Source of the DNA: Desertivirga brevis
GTDB lineage: Bacteria > Bacteroidota > Bacteroidia > Sphingobacteriales > Sphingobacteriaceae
DNA length: 64,000 bases
NCBI RefSeq assembly: GCF_017355835.1
Contig: NZ_JAFEWF010000014.1
Coordinates: 62,001-126,000 of the forward strand
Reading direction: 5' to 3'
Made by a program: the position numbers and the translations under genes. Under the pieces are notes generated by a model, which was not told the DNA's origin, ran no database searches, and saw nothing but the letters and a program-made list of their open reading frames with translations. This document shows, in pieces, positions 55,492-64,000 of the stretch (the first letter of the stretch is position 1; each line of letters opens with the position of its first letter).

Positions 55492-56844
55492 ATGAAAATT
55501 GCAGTAGTTGGAACAGGCTATGTAGGTCTAGTGACCGGAACGTGCCTGGCAGAAACCGGTAACACGGTTACCTGTGTTGACATCAATCAGGAAAAGGTTG
55601 AAAAAATGAAACAGGGTCAGATTCCTATTTACGAACCTGGTCTGGACATTTTATTTCACCGAAATATCGAACAAGGCAGGTTAAAGTTTACTACAGATCT
55701 TGCTGAAGCCATTCAAGAAGCTAAAATCATCTTTTTAGCATTACCAACTCCTCCGGGAGGTGATGGTTCTGCTGACTTAAGCTTCGTACTTGGTGCGGCA
55801 AAAGATATCGCTAAACTTATTACTACTTACAAAGTAGTGGTTACTAAATCAACTGTTCCTGTTGGTACAGCTGATAAAGTTAAAGCTGTATTCTCTGCAA
55901 ATACTTCTGTTGAAGTTGATGTTGTTTCAAACCCTGAATTCTTACGCGAAGGTGTTGCTGTTGAAGACTTCATGAAACCAGACCGTGTGGTAGTTGGAAC
56001 AAGCAGCGAAAAAGCTAAAAAACTAATGGAAGAGCTTTACGCTCCTTACGTTCGTTCAGGAAACCCAATCTATTTTATGGATGAGCGTTCTTCTGAGCTA
56101 ACTAAATATGCCGCTAACTCTTTCCTTGCAACAAAGATCACTTTCATGAACGAGGTTGCAAATCTTTGCGAACTTGTTGGAGCTGATGTTGATCAGGTTC
56201 GTCGCGGAATTGGTTCTGATGCCCGTATCGGTAAAAGATTCTTATTCCCTGGCGTAGGTTACGGAGGTAGTTGTTTCCCTAAAGACGTTCAGGCTTTGGT
56301 TAAATCTGCAGAAGAAGCGCAATATGATTTCAGCATATTAAAATCTGTAATTACAGTTAATGAAACTCAAAAGACTGTAATCGTAGAGAAAATGCGTAAA
56401 TACTACAAGGGAGACCTTGCCGGCAAAAAGTTTGCAATGTGGGGCCTTGCTTTCAAACCTGAAACAGACGATATCCGTGAAGCACCAGCTTTATACATCA
56501 TTGATGAATTAGTAAAAGAAGGTGCAGAGATCGTTGCATACGATCCGGAAGCAATGGAGAACGTTAAAAAACTAAAAGGCGACGTTATCAGTTATGCACA
56601 TGATCCATACGAAGCGCTTGAAGGTGCCGATGCATTAATCATCGTTACAGAATGGCCTTTGTTCCGTACTCCTGATTTCGACAAGATTGAAGCTTCATTG
56701 AAAGCTAAAGTTATTTTCGATGGTCGTAACTTATACGATATCCAGAAAATGATTGATTGTGGATACTACTACAACAGCATTGGCCGTAAAGTAGTAGAAG
56801 CGTTAGCCACAGACGATCTTGCACCAGTTTCAGAAGTAAAATAA
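55492..56844 (+). CDS. ugd: UDP-glucose 6-dehydrogenase
   Basis: Product of 450 residues. NAD-binding motif MKIAVVGTGYVGLVTGTCLAETG, then NPEFLREGVAVEDFMKPDRVVVG, YAANSFLATKITFMNEVANLCE, and the catalytic Cys in GVGYGGSCFPKDVQALV. FGRNLYD-like end (FDGRNLYDIQKM). It oxidises UDP-glucose to UDP-glucuronate. Codon use is strongly biased, suggesting high expression. The next gene, 12 bases on, uses its product. Confidence 0.97.
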   Translation: MKIAVVGTGYVGLVTGTCLAETGNTVTCVDINQEKVEKMKQGQIPIYEPGLDILFHRNIEQGRLKFTTDLAEAIQEAKIIFLALPTPPGGDGSADLSFVLGAAKDIAKLITTYKVVVTKSTVPVGTADKVKAVFSANTSVEVDVVSNPEFLREGVAVEDFMKPDRVVVGTSSEKAKKLMEELYAPYVRSGNPIYFMDERSSELTKYAANSFLATKITFMNEVANLCELVGADVDQVRRGIGSDARIGKRFLFPGVGYGGSCFPKDVQALVKSAEEAQYDFSILKSVITVNETQKTVIVEKMRKYYKGDLAGKKFAMWGLAFKPETDDIREAPALYIIDELVKEGAEIVAYDPEAMENVKKLKGDVISYAHDPYEALEGADALIIVTEWPLFRTPDFDKIEASLKAKVIFDGRNLYDIQKMIDCGYYYNSIGRKVVEALATDDLAPVSEVK

Positions 56845-56856
56845 GAAGGAAGCATA

Positions 56857-57846
56857 ATGTCAAGAAAACGTATACTTATTACCGGCGCTGCCGGATTTCT
56901 GGGCTCGCACCTGTGCGACCGGTTTATAAAAGAAGATTTTCACGTTATTGCAATGGATAATCTTATTACCGGTGACTTAAGAAACATTGAACATCTTTTT
57001 CCTTTAGAAAACTTCGAGTTTCAACATCACGATGTTTCTAAGTTTGTTCACGTTCCTGGTCAGCTTGACTATATTTTACACTTCGCTTCACCTGCAAGTC
57101 CTATCGATTACTTAAAGATTCCAATTCAGACATTGAAAGTTGGATCATTGGGTATTCACAACTTGCTAGGTTTAGCTAAAGATAAAAAAGCAAGGATCCT
57201 TATTGCATCTACTTCAGAGGTTTATGGTGATCCAAACGTAAACCCACAACCTGAAGAGTATTGGGGAAATGTAAATCCTGTTGGTCCTCGCGGAGTTTAT
57301 GACGAAGCGAAGCGTTTCCAGGAAGCTATTACTATGGCTTACCATACATTCCACGGTGTTGAAACTCGTATTGTACGTATCTTTAACACTTACGGACCAA
57401 GAATGCGTTTGAATGATGGAAGAGTGTTGCCAGCATTTATCGGCCAAGCCATCAGGGGTGAAGATTTAACAGTATTTGGCGATGGATCTCAAACCCGCGC
57501 ATTTTGTTATGTGGACGATTTGATCGAAGGTATATACAGGTTATTATTCTCTGATTATGCCTATCCGGTAAACATTGGAAATCCTGATGAAATTACCATT
57601 CGGGAGTTTGGTGAAGAGATCATTAAATTAACCGGAACTTCTCAAAAATTGATCACAAAACCGCTTCCTACTGATGATCCAAAACAGAGACGTCCGGATA
57701 TCACAAAAGCGAAACAGCTTCTGGGCTGGGAACCAAAGGTATCAAGGTCTGAAGGTTTAAAGATCACTTACGAGTACTTCAAATCTTTACCAACCGATTT
57801 GCTTGAAAAGGTTGAACATAAAGACTTTTCAACCTATAACAAATAA
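56857..57846 (+). CDS. UDP-glucuronate decarboxylase (UDP-xylose synthase), SDR family
   Basis: Product of 329 residues. Extended [35 protein letters not shown], catalytic [10 protein letters not shown] (YxxxK), and [24 protein letters not shown]. It converts UDP-glucuronate to UDP-xylose with retained NAD+. Short cytosolic form. It forms an obvious two-step pathway with ugd. Confidence 0.94.
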   Translation: MSRKRILITGAAGFLGSHLCDRFIKEDFHVIAMDNLITGDLRNIEHLFPLENFEFQHHDVSKFVHVPGQLDYILHFASPASPIDYLKIPIQTLKVGSLGIHNLLGLAKDKKARILIASTSEVYGDPNVNPQPEEYWGNVNPVGPRGVYDEAKRFQEAITMAYHTFHGVETRIVRIFNTYGPRMRLNDGRVLPAFIGQAIRGEDLTVFGDGSQTRAFCYVDDLIEGIYRLLFSDYAYPVNIGNPDEITIREFGEEIIKLTGTSQKLITKPLPTDDPKQRRPDITKAKQLLGWEPKVSRSEGLKITYEYFKSLPTDLLEKVEHKDFSTYNK

Positions 57847-57851
57847 AGAAT

Positions 57852-57877
57852 AAGCGGCTACCTTCTGGTAGCCGCTT
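57852..57877 (+). terminator. Intrinsic terminator after the UDP-glucuronate decarboxylase gene
   Basis: Eleven-base perfect arms (57852-57862, 57867-57877) with a four-base loop, followed by TTA. It starts six bases past the stop and separates the ugd pair from galE. Confidence 0.85.
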
Positions 57878-57915
57878 TTATGCTTTATATACCATTGAAT
57901 AAACTTAAACATAAT

Positions 57916-58944
57916 ATGAGTAAAATCTTAGTAACAGGAGGAACGGGTTATATAGGTTCGCATACTGTTGTTGAACTTCAAAATGCAGGTTATGAAGTTG
58001 TAATTGTAGATAATCTTGATAATTCAAGTATCGAAATCCTTGATCAGATCACTAAGATCACGGGAAAGAAACCTCAGTTCTACAACCTTGATCTCTGTGA
58101 TGAAGCTAAGGTGGTAGAGCTTATCGAAAACAATCCGGATATTACTGGTGTAATTCACTTCGCAGCTCATAAAGCTGTTGGTGAATCGGTAGCAAAGCCG
58201 CTTAAATATTACAGGAACAACTTCTTCTCGCTAATTAACTTGTTAACCGCTTACACTGGTAAAGATGTTAATTTCGTATTCTCATCTTCGTGTACAGTTT
58301 ACGGTCAGCCAGATAAATTACCAGTAACAGAAGAAGCCCCGGTTAAAAAAGCAGAATCTCCTTACGGTAACACCAAACAAATTGCAGAAGAAATTCTGGC
58401 AGAGGCTGCTTCTGTTAATCCTAACTACCATATCATTTCCTTAAGATATTTTAATCCGGTTGGCGCACATGATTCTGCTTTGATCGGAGAACTTCCAATT
58501 GGTGTTCCTCAAAACCTGGTTCCATTTATCACTCAAAGTGCTATTGGCAAAAGAGGTCCGATTACTGTTTTCGGAAGTGATTACAACACTCCTGATGGAA
58601 GTTGTATCCGCGACTATATTCATGTAGTTGACTTAGCGAAAGCCCATATCGCTGCATTAAAACGCCAGGAAGAAAATAAGATGTCTGGTAATTTTGAAAT
58701 ATTTAACGTCGGTACAGGTAAAGGAAGTTCAGTGCTCGAAGTTATTAAAGCCTTCGAAGAAAGCACCGGAGTAAAACTTGACTATAAGATTGGTCCTCGT
58801 CGCCCTGGGGATGTTGAGCAAGTATGGGGTGATGTAAGCAAAGCGGAAACTGAGCTAAACTGGAAAGCAGAACTAGGCCTGGAAGATATGATGAGATCTG
58901 CCTGGGCTTGGGAACAATATATTAAAGATCATCCTTTTAGCTAA
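57916..58944 (+). CDS. galE: UDP-glucose 4-epimerase
   Basis: Product of 342 residues from ATG 57916 (MSKILVTGGTGYIGSH). The upstream ATG at 57880 lies almost on the terminator hairpin and is rejected. SDR features: IVDNLDNSS, FSSSCTVYGQP, SPYGNTKQIAEEI (YxxxK) and LRYFNPVGAHDSALIGE typical of GalE. It interconverts UDP-glucose and UDP-galactose. Confidence 0.95.
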   Translation: MSKILVTGGTGYIGSHTVVELQNAGYEVVIVDNLDNSSIEILDQITKITGKKPQFYNLDLCDEAKVVELIENNPDITGVIHFAAHKAVGESVAKPLKYYRNNFFSLINLLTAYTGKDVNFVFSSSCTVYGQPDKLPVTEEAPVKKAESPYGNTKQIAEEILAEAASVNPNYHIISLRYFNPVGAHDSALIGELPIGVPQNLVPFITQSAIGKRGPITVFGSDYNTPDGSCIRDYIHVVDLAKAHIAALKRQEENKMSGNFEIFNVGTGKGSSVLEVIKAFEESTGVKLDYKIGPRRPGDVEQVWGDVSKAETELNWKAELGLEDMMRSAWAWEQYIKDHPFS

Positions 58945-59078
58945 AAAGGCTGTGGAGAGCAACTCCATTGCTCCTTCTTGCTTCAAAATTTTTTAGATTA
59001 ATCAAATCAGGATTTGAGATTGAGAGATGTTTGTTATTTTTAACCTTCGCTTCTCAACTCAAATCTCATATTTCAAAC
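58945..59078. other. Intergenic region before rfbB with imperfect hairpin
   Basis: GATTTGAGATTGAGA (59011-59025) can pair with TCTCAACTCAAATC (59052-59065) with one bulge, 14 bases before the rfbB ATG. It may be a leader structure or a degenerate repeat. The frame open from 58968 through this region is not family-like. Confidence 0.4.
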
Positions 59079-60131
59079 ATGAAGAAAATACTTATTACAG
59101 GCGGAGCCGGCTTTATTGGCTCACACGTTGTAAGACGCTTTGTTAACACTTATCCTGATTATCAAATAGTTAATCTTGATAAGTTAACATATGCAGGTAA
59201 CCTGGCCAACTTAAAGGACGTAGAAAGCAAACCTAACTATCAATTTGTAAAAGGAGATATTGTAGATGCTGACTTTATTGATAATCTATTTGATAAGGAA
59301 AATTTTGACGCGGTAATTCATTTAGCTGCCGAATCTCATGTAGACCGTTCGATCGCAAGTCCTATTGATTTCGTAATGACAAACGTGGTAGGAACGGTAA
59401 ATCTACTAAATGCCGCGCGTAAAAGCTGGAAAGGCGATTATACATCCAAGCGTTTTTATCACGTATCTACAGATGAGGTATATGGAACCCTTGGAGAAGA
59501 TGGCATGTTTACCGAGGAAACAGCTTACGATCCACATAGCCCATACTCTGCATCAAAGGCTAGCTCAGACCATTTCGTTCGTGCCTATTATGATACTTAT
59601 GGGATGGATGTGGTAATTTCTAATTGTTCTAACAACTACGGATCACACCACTTCCCGGAGAAATTAATTCCTTTAGCAATCAACAATATTAAACACTCCA
59701 AACCAGTACCAGTATACGGCAAGGGAGAGAATATCCGCGACTGGTTATGGGTTGAAGATCATGCAAGAGCAATTGATGTTATTTTCCATAAAGCTGCTTC
59801 TGGTACTACGTATAACATCGGTGGACACAATGAGTGGAAAAACATCGATCTAATTCGCTTGTTATGTAAGATTATGGACAAGAAACTTGGAAGAGAATCT
59901 GGAACTTCTGAGCAACTGATCACTTTTGTAACCGACAGGGCTGGCCATGATTTACGTTACGCCATTGACTCAACTAAACTTCAGAGAGAACTAGGATGGG
60001 TTCCTAGTCTTCAATTTGAAGAAGGGTTAGAGAAAACAGTGGACTGGTTCTTAGAGAATGAAGAGTGGCTCAATGACGTTACTTCCGGACATTATCAGGC
60101 TTATTACGAAGAACAATACGTTAATCGCTAA
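59079..60131 (+). CDS. rfbB: dTDP-glucose 4,6-dehydratase
   Basis: Product of 350 residues from ATG 59079 (MKKILITGGAGFIGSHVV). Family signatures: HLAAESHVDRSI, VSTDEVYGTLGEDGMF with the catalytic Asp/Glu, PYSASKASSDHFV (YxxxK) and SNCSNNYGSHHFPEKLIPL. It makes dTDP-4-keto-6-deoxyglucose for deoxysugars. No rfbA/C/D is adjacent. Its stop overlaps the next ATG (TAATG). Confidence 0.96.
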   Translation: MKKILITGGAGFIGSHVVRRFVNTYPDYQIVNLDKLTYAGNLANLKDVESKPNYQFVKGDIVDADFIDNLFDKENFDAVIHLAAESHVDRSIASPIDFVMTNVVGTVNLLNAARKSWKGDYTSKRFYHVSTDEVYGTLGEDGMFTEETAYDPHSPYSASKASSDHFVRAYYDTYGMDVVISNCSNNYGSHHFPEKLIPLAINNIKHSKPVPVYGKGENIRDWLWVEDHARAIDVIFHKAASGTTYNIGGHNEWKNIDLIRLLCKIMDKKLGRESGTSEQLITFVTDRAGHDLRYAIDSTKLQRELGWVPSLQFEEGLEKTVDWFLENEEWLNDVTSGHYQAYYEEQYVNR

Positions 60132-60871
60132 TGCTGTTCAATTTATTTAAAAAGAAAGAGAAGAAACCTGAAATAGATTTTTCATCCATAAAAACAGATA
60201 TCCATTCACACCTGATACCAGGTATTGATGACGGTGCTGCTACTATGGACGAATCCATCATCCTTATCCAGAGGATGATGGATTTTGGCTTTAAAAAGAT
60301 TGTGACTACTCCTCATATAATGGCTGACTATTACCGTAATACGTCGGACATAATTTTGCGTGGACTAGATGCTGTGAGAGAGGAGCTACATCAAAGAAAT
60401 ATCGCTGTAGAGTTTGACGCTGCAGCAGAGTATTATCTGGACGAAACCTTTGAAAATAAACTGGAGAAAGGGGATATTCTGACTTTGGGTGGAAAATATG
60501 TTCTATTCGAACTATCCTTCGTTAACTATCCCAAAAACTTATTTGAAGTAATTGAAAAGATCCAGGATAAAGGTTATACCCCTATTTTGGCTCATCCGGA
60601 ACGTTACCCATACTTAGGGGGGGAAATAGAGAACTATCAGCAGATCAAAGAAAGTGGCTGTTACCTGCAGTTGAATATCCTTTCTCTGGCCGGTTATTAT
60701 GGGAAGCCTGCGCAGAAGATTGCCGAGAGCTTAGCGGAAAATTACCTGATTGACTTTATTGGAAGCGATCTGCATCGTTCTAAACACGCTGATGGGCTAT
60801 ATCAATCGCTTACCACGCCTTATGTTCACAAGCTTCTTACCGACTATCAGCTTCAGAACGAACTTATTTAG
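60131..60871 (+). CDS. CpsB/YwqE-type tyrosine-protein phosphatase (PHP domain)
   Basis: Product of 246 residues. PHP metal-binding motifs: TDIHSHLIPGIDDGA near 25-39, TTPHIMADYY, LAHPERYPYLGG and the C-terminal GSDLHRSKHADG. It dephosphorylates BY-kinases that control capsule or exopolysaccharide export. A start overlapping rfbB by one base supports a capsule-linked operon. It overlaps the convergent membrane-protein gene by eight bases. Confidence 0.92.
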   Translation: MLFNLFKKKEKKPEIDFSSIKTDIHSHLIPGIDDGAATMDESIILIQRMMDFGFKKIVTTPHIMADYYRNTSDIILRGLDAVREELHQRNIAVEFDAAAEYYLDETFENKLEKGDILTLGGKYVLFELSFVNYPKNLFEVIEKIQDKGYTPILAHPERYPYLGGEIENYQQIKESGCYLQLNILSLAGYYGKPAQKIAESLAENYLIDFIGSDLHRSKHADGLYQSLTTPYVHKLLTDYQLQNELI

Positions 60872-61328
60872 GAGGCAAAAGACCTTTGTCTCTTAATATT
60901 TCCCTCACCTGCTTCCTAATAGCAAGTAGCCTCCCTGTTAAAACACCTGCAGCTACGCTTGCAGAAAAAGCAGGTAAGGCTGCCCCGTGAATCCAATGTC
61001 CGAAAATCCAACGTCGTGAAAGCGAAAATCCAATTGAGAGAATAAGTACAATTATTCCAGCCCTATCCAGCTTGGCAATTACCTTACCGGTTTCATTGTG
61101 CCAATGAACATTGGAATAGCGCCCTGTGAATGATCCAATGCCGAATCCTAGGAAGAGTCCCAGCAAAACTAAAAGAGGGTTTATAACGGGTATGAAAATA
61201 TCATAACTGATAACGCCAGCCAAAACAATAAGCACTATTGCAAATCTTCGCAACCGAAATACAAGTTTCCTTTGAACGTACTTCTTTCTTATCTCTCTGG
61301 TTTTTCGTCTGACTATCAACTTACACAA
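60864..61328 (-). CDS. Four-helix membrane protein, unknown function
   Basis: Product of up to 154 residues. There is no ATG near the start. TTG at 61328 or another TTG nine bases on is used. A basic N terminus (VRRKTREIRKKYVQRK) precedes four hydrophobic segments, with a basic tail (IRKQVREILRDKGLLPPK). No recognised family. It lies downstream of the IscA-type gene's terminator, so its promoter is unclear. Confidence 0.65.
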   Translation of the reverse strand: MCKLIVRRKTREIRKKYVQRKLVFRLRRFAIVLIVLAGVISYDIFIPVINPLLVLLGLFLGFGIGSFTGRYSNVHWHNETGKVIAKLDRAGIIVLILSIGFSLSRRWIFGHWIHGAALPAFSASVAAGVLTGRLLAIRKQVREILRDKGLLPPK

Positions 61329-61357
61329 TTAAGATATTGATAGATTTAAATAAAAAA

Positions 61358-61384
61358 ACCCGGAACTTGTTTCAAATTCCGGGT
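61358..61384 (-). terminator. Intrinsic terminator of the IscA-type gene
   Basis: Stem ACCCGGAA (61358-61365) with TTCCGGGT (61377-61384) and further pairing in the 11-base loop, followed in the minus direction by TTTTTTTA. Confidence 0.8.
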
Positions 61385-61407
61385 CTGTGCTATTAATACC
61401 TTCCAAG

Positions 61408-61767
61408 CTATACTGAGAAAGAAGTCCCGCAACCGCAGGTTTTTGAAGCATTTGGATTATTAAAAGTAAATCCTCTTGAATTAAGTCCGTCCTGAAAATC
61501 AATTTCCATACCTGCCAGGTACAAACCATGAGCTTTGTGCATATAGATCTTTATACCATCTACATCAAAGATCTGATCACCATCTTTGATTTGATCAAAG
61601 CCAAGAATATAATTCATTCCGGCACAACCTCCACCTTCTACACCTACCCGCAGTCCAAACTCATCTCCAAGTTCTTGCTGATCTTTCAATTTACGCAATT
61701 CTTTTTTCGCTCCTTCAGTAAAAGAAACAGGTATAAGTGAAGTTGCAGTCTCCATACTATTTCCCAT
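61408..61767 (-). CDS. IscA/SufA/ErpA-type iron-sulfur assembly protein
   Basis: Product of 119 residues. The three conserved cysteines are in GVEGGGCAGMNY (one) and KTCGCGTSF (two). FTEGAKKELRKL and GLNSRGFTFNNPNAS are further family blocks. A-type carrier that delivers Fe-S clusters. Two in-frame ATGs (61767 and 61755) are possible. The -7 match TATATTTG on the minus strand at 61870-61863 could drive it. Confidence 0.93.
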   Translation of the reverse strand: MGNSMETATSLIPVSFTEGAKKELRKLKDQQELGDEFGLRVGVEGGGCAGMNYILGFDQIKDGDQIFDVDGIKIYMHKAHGLYLAGMEIDFQDGLNSRGFTFNNPNASKTCGCGTSFSV

Positions 61768-61933
61768 TGAATGTTTTGTCTGTTACTTTATTGAAACAAT
61801 CTTGTCAGTCCGAGTTTTATTCTTTAGCCGAATAATCGACATGGATGTTTCTTTGTTTAGTACAAATATACGGTAAATTGCAGACTTTTACAGGGGTCGG
61901 TTGTATATGACCTTTAGTTAACAAATTCTCATT

Positions 61934-62467
61934 ATGATCTCATTAGTACCATTTTTGCTAGATATCTTAAAGTTTATTATAGCCGGGTCGGCTATATTTT
62001 TCATCGCGTATAATGTTCTTAAAAGTGAATTTGAGATTAATAGACAAATGAAGATCCTCGACTTGAGAAAGTCAGCTCAGGGAACAACTTTACCTTTAAG
62101 ATTACAGGCTCATGAACGTATAGTTCTATTTATTGAACGAATTAATCCTTCCAGTTTATTGGTTCGCACACATACACCTGGTTTAACTGTTGTTCAAATG
62201 CAGCAAATGCTAACTACCGAAATTCAGAATGAGTTTCAGCACAATGTTACTCAACAGGTCTACTTGAGCGTACAAGCTTGGGTGATGGTTCGACGATTGA
62301 AAGACGACACTATTAATCTGATCAATCAAAGTGCGAAAACCTTAGACCCTGAAGCTCCTTCTCTCGAACTAAGCAAATTAGTACTAACACATATGGCATC
62401 GATTGAGGATAATCCTTACGATGCTGCTTTAGCCCTCATAAAAGCAGATATTCAGGAAATTTTTTAA
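61934..62467 (+). CDS. DUF7935-like membrane-anchored protein
   Basis: Product of 177 residues. One N-terminal membrane helix (LVPFLLDILKFIIAGSAIFFIAYNVL), then a helical cytoplasmic part with LPLRLQAHERIVLFIERINP and EIQNEFQHNVTQQVYLS. This layout matches a conserved Bacteroidota protein that I recall as DUF7935. Function unknown. Eight bases before the nucleotidase C-terminal gene. Confidence 0.75.
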   Translation: MISLVPFLLDILKFIIAGSAIFFIAYNVLKSEFEINRQMKILDLRKSAQGTTLPLRLQAHERIVLFIERINPSSLLVRTHTPGLTVVQMQQMLTTEIQNEFQHNVTQQVYLSVQAWVMVRRLKDDTINLINQSAKTLDPEAPSLELSKLVLTHMASIEDNPYDAALALIKADIQEIF

Positions 62468-62475
62468 TTGAAGAG

Positions 62476-63243
62476 ATGTACCGTTCCAGTAAAACTCATC
62501 TTTTCTGCTTAAGCCTGTTCCTGGCTGCTTTCGTAAGCTGCACGAAAAAGCTGCACGTTAAGATGACGGACAACAAGAATTATTCAATAATATCTTCTCT
62601 TCCTCAAGATTCTTCCATACTGGCATTTTACAAGCCCTACAAAAAGCAAATCGACTCTCAGATGAATGTTGTGATCGGAATTGCGGAAAATGACATAACA
62701 GCGGCAAGACCCGAAGGGGCTTTAAATAATCTGATGGTTGATGCAATGGCGTTCGTAGCAAAGCAAAGGAACATACCATTTGACATGGTTCATAATAATT
62801 ATAAAAGCCTTCGTGTTCCAATTCCGAAAGGGGAAATCAAAAGATTCAAGGTTTTTGAACTAATGCCATTTGAAAATCTTCTAGTAACTGTGAAAATGAA
62901 TGGGCAACAGATGAAAGATCTCTTTGACCATATAGCTGCACAAGGTGGAGATCCGATATTGGGAGCATCATTTGTAATTGTTAATGGCAAAGCAGAAAAT
63001 ATATTATTAAATGACAAACCTTTAAATCCAGCTTCAGTATATACCATTCTTACTGGTGATTACGTAGCTAATGGAGGCGATGGAGCCTCCGTGTACCTGC
63101 AGGCCAAAGACCGGAAAGAATATCCTGTGAAAGTTAGAGACGCTCTTTTAGATTACATCAGTGTAGAAACAAAATCTGGGAGAAGAATAAATCCAAAAGT
63201 TGAAGGAAGAATTAAAGGCGGAAAACAGCAAGGCGATGAATAG
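62476..63243 (+). CDS. 5'-nucleotidase C-terminal domain lipoprotein
   Basis: Product of 255 residues with a lipoprotein-type signal (LAAFVSC, Cys near 22). The rest matches the C-terminal substrate-binding domain of UshA-type 5'-nucleotidases: PEGALNNLMVDAMAFVA, PKGEIKRFKVFELMPFENLLV, MNGQQMKDLFDHI and LTGDYVANGGDG. The metallophosphatase domain is absent here and is encoded by the next gene. It overlaps that gene by eight bases, so the two form one functional enzyme (inference). Confidence 0.9.
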   Translation: MYRSSKTHLFCLSLFLAAFVSCTKKLHVKMTDNKNYSIISSLPQDSSILAFYKPYKKQIDSQMNVVIGIAENDITAARPEGALNNLMVDAMAFVAKQRNIPFDMVHNNYKSLRVPIPKGEIKRFKVFELMPFENLLVTVKMNGQQMKDLFDHIAAQGGDPILGASFVIVNGKAENILLNDKPLNPASVYTILTGDYVANGGDGASVYLQAKDRKEYPVKVRDALLDYISVETKSGRRINPKVEGRIKGGKQQGDE

Positions 63244-64000
63244 AAGATCCTTCATTAAAAATACCCTTACAGGTTCTGCTATGCTTACGCTTGGGCTTCA
63301 TTCTGAAAGTCTCTTTGCGAAAGATGATTTTGTAAAGATTACCATTCTTCATACAAACGATGTTCACAGTCGCATTGATCCTTTTCCTATGGATGATAAA
63401 AATTATCCAGGCCGTGGAGGAATTGCCCCAAGAGCGACTTTGATAAAAAAAATTAGAGGTGAAGAAAAGAACGTGATGTTGTTTGATGCAGGAGATGTGT
63501 TTCAGGGAACACCTTATTTCAATTTCTTTGGCGGAGAGCTCGAATTAAAGCTGATGAGCCTTTTGGGTTATGATGCCGGGACTATGGGTAATCATGATTT
63601 TGATAATGGGCTTGAAGGGTTTGAGAAACAGATCAAACATGCGAAGTTTCCTATTATTACATCTAATTATGATTTCTCTGACACTATATTGGCAGGTAAA
63701 ACACAGGAGTTTGCTGTTTATGTAAAAGACGGGATTAAAATAGGCGTATTCGGATTAGGAATAGACTTAGAGGGCCTGGTAAATAAACAACAATATGGTA
63801 ATACCAGGTATCTGGATCCAATAAAAAAAGCTCAGTACTGGGAGACTTACCTCAAGGAGGAGGAGAAATGCAATCTTGTAATTTGCCTGTCTCACTTAGG
63901 TTACAAATATCAGAACGACAAGGTTTCTGATATTGTAATTGCGAAAAATACACGGTATCTTGACCTTATCATTGGAGGGCATACGCATACGTTTCTTGAT
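63236..64000 (+). CDS. Metallophosphatase, 5'-nucleotidase N-terminal domain (partial)
   Basis: The open frame from ATG 63236 runs to the window edge (255 codons, no stop). A twin-arginine-like start (NRRSFIKNTLTGSAMLTLG) is followed by the calcineurin-like metal motifs ITILHTNDVHSRID, FDAGDVFQGTPYF, MGNHDFDNGLEGF and, at the edge, IIGGHTHTFLD. This is the catalytic half of a UshA-type nucleotidase, exported to the periplasm. The 3' end lies outside the window. Confidence 0.9.
   Translation, partial: MNRRSFIKNTLTGSAMLTLGLHSESLFAKDDFVKITILHTNDVHSRIDPFPMDDKNYPGRGGIAPRATLIKKIRGEEKNVMLFDAGDVFQGTPYFNFFGGELELKLMSLLGYDAGTMGNHDFDNGLEGFEKQIKHAKFPIITSNYDFSDTILAGKTQEFAVYVKDGIKIGVFGLGIDLEGLVNKQQYGNTRYLDPIKKAQYWETYLKEEEKCNLVICLSHLGYKYQNDKVSDIVIAKNTRYLDLIIGGHTHTFLD

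Noticed and set aside
58968..59078. Upstream extension of rfbB
   Set aside because: The Rossmann motif should begin at the N terminus, as it does from ATG 59079. The extension also crosses an imperfect hairpin.

Overview
The window is a chromosomal segment of a Bacteroidota bacterium, most probably a Sphingobacteriaceae/Pedobacter-type organism. This rests on two SusC/SusD pairs, a GLPGLI-family protein, an outer-membrane beta-barrel family protein with a carboxypeptidase-regulatory-like domain, SusE-type and DUF5017 lipoproteins, and several promoter-like TAnnTTTG elements with few Shine-Dalgarno sites. I saw no tRNA, rRNA, CRISPR array, insertion sequence or phage gene.

Left part (1-12.6 kb): a polysaccharide-utilisation-type locus on the minus strand. 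It runs SusC, SusD, DUF5017 lipoprotein, FAD-dependent oxidoreductase, sodium:solute symporter, then two tandem SGNH hydrolases, the second cut by the window edge. A ROK-type regulator is divergent from it. No glycosidase is visible in this locus, so its substrate is open.

Middle part (12.6-34.4 kb): a large alpha-mannan/mannose locus on the minus strand. In transcription order it holds a long class I mannose-6-phosphate isomerase, an MFS sugar porter, SusC, SusD, a SusE-like lipoprotein, GH76, a divergent GH92, GH76 and a ROK sugar kinase. After a terminator-like hairpin come GH43, a BadF-type N-acetylglucosamine-kinase-like protein, GH20 hexosaminidase, an unrecognised secreted protein and a secreted esterase. 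A GntR/HutC regulator is divergent at 33.7 kb, and the shared intergenic region carries three TATGTAC motifs. The inferred flow is: GH76 endo-mannanases and GH92 cut mannan, SusCD imports it, the MFS protein takes mannose across the inner membrane, a kinase phosphorylates it and the isomerase makes fructose-6-phosphate. GH20 plus the BadF kinase would handle N-acetylhexosamine, as in fungal cell wall or N-glycan material.

Right part (34.4-64 kb): mostly housekeeping genes. These are a cytochrome-b-like membrane protein, a bestrophin, a secreted repeat protein, an rRNA m5C methyltransferase, an OMP/GLPGLI pair, RlpA, enolase, CarA preceded by a small ORF, PanB and an RluA-type pseudouridine synthase. 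A carotenoid block follows (acyltransferase, GT2, CruF, IspH, CrtW-like ketolase), then ferrochelatase and WaaA. A nucleotide-sugar/capsule set (Ugd, UDP-glucuronate decarboxylase, GalE, RfbB, CpsB-type phosphatase) comes next, then an IscA-type protein, a DUF7935-like protein, and a 5'-nucleotidase split into two ORFs whose second part runs off the window.
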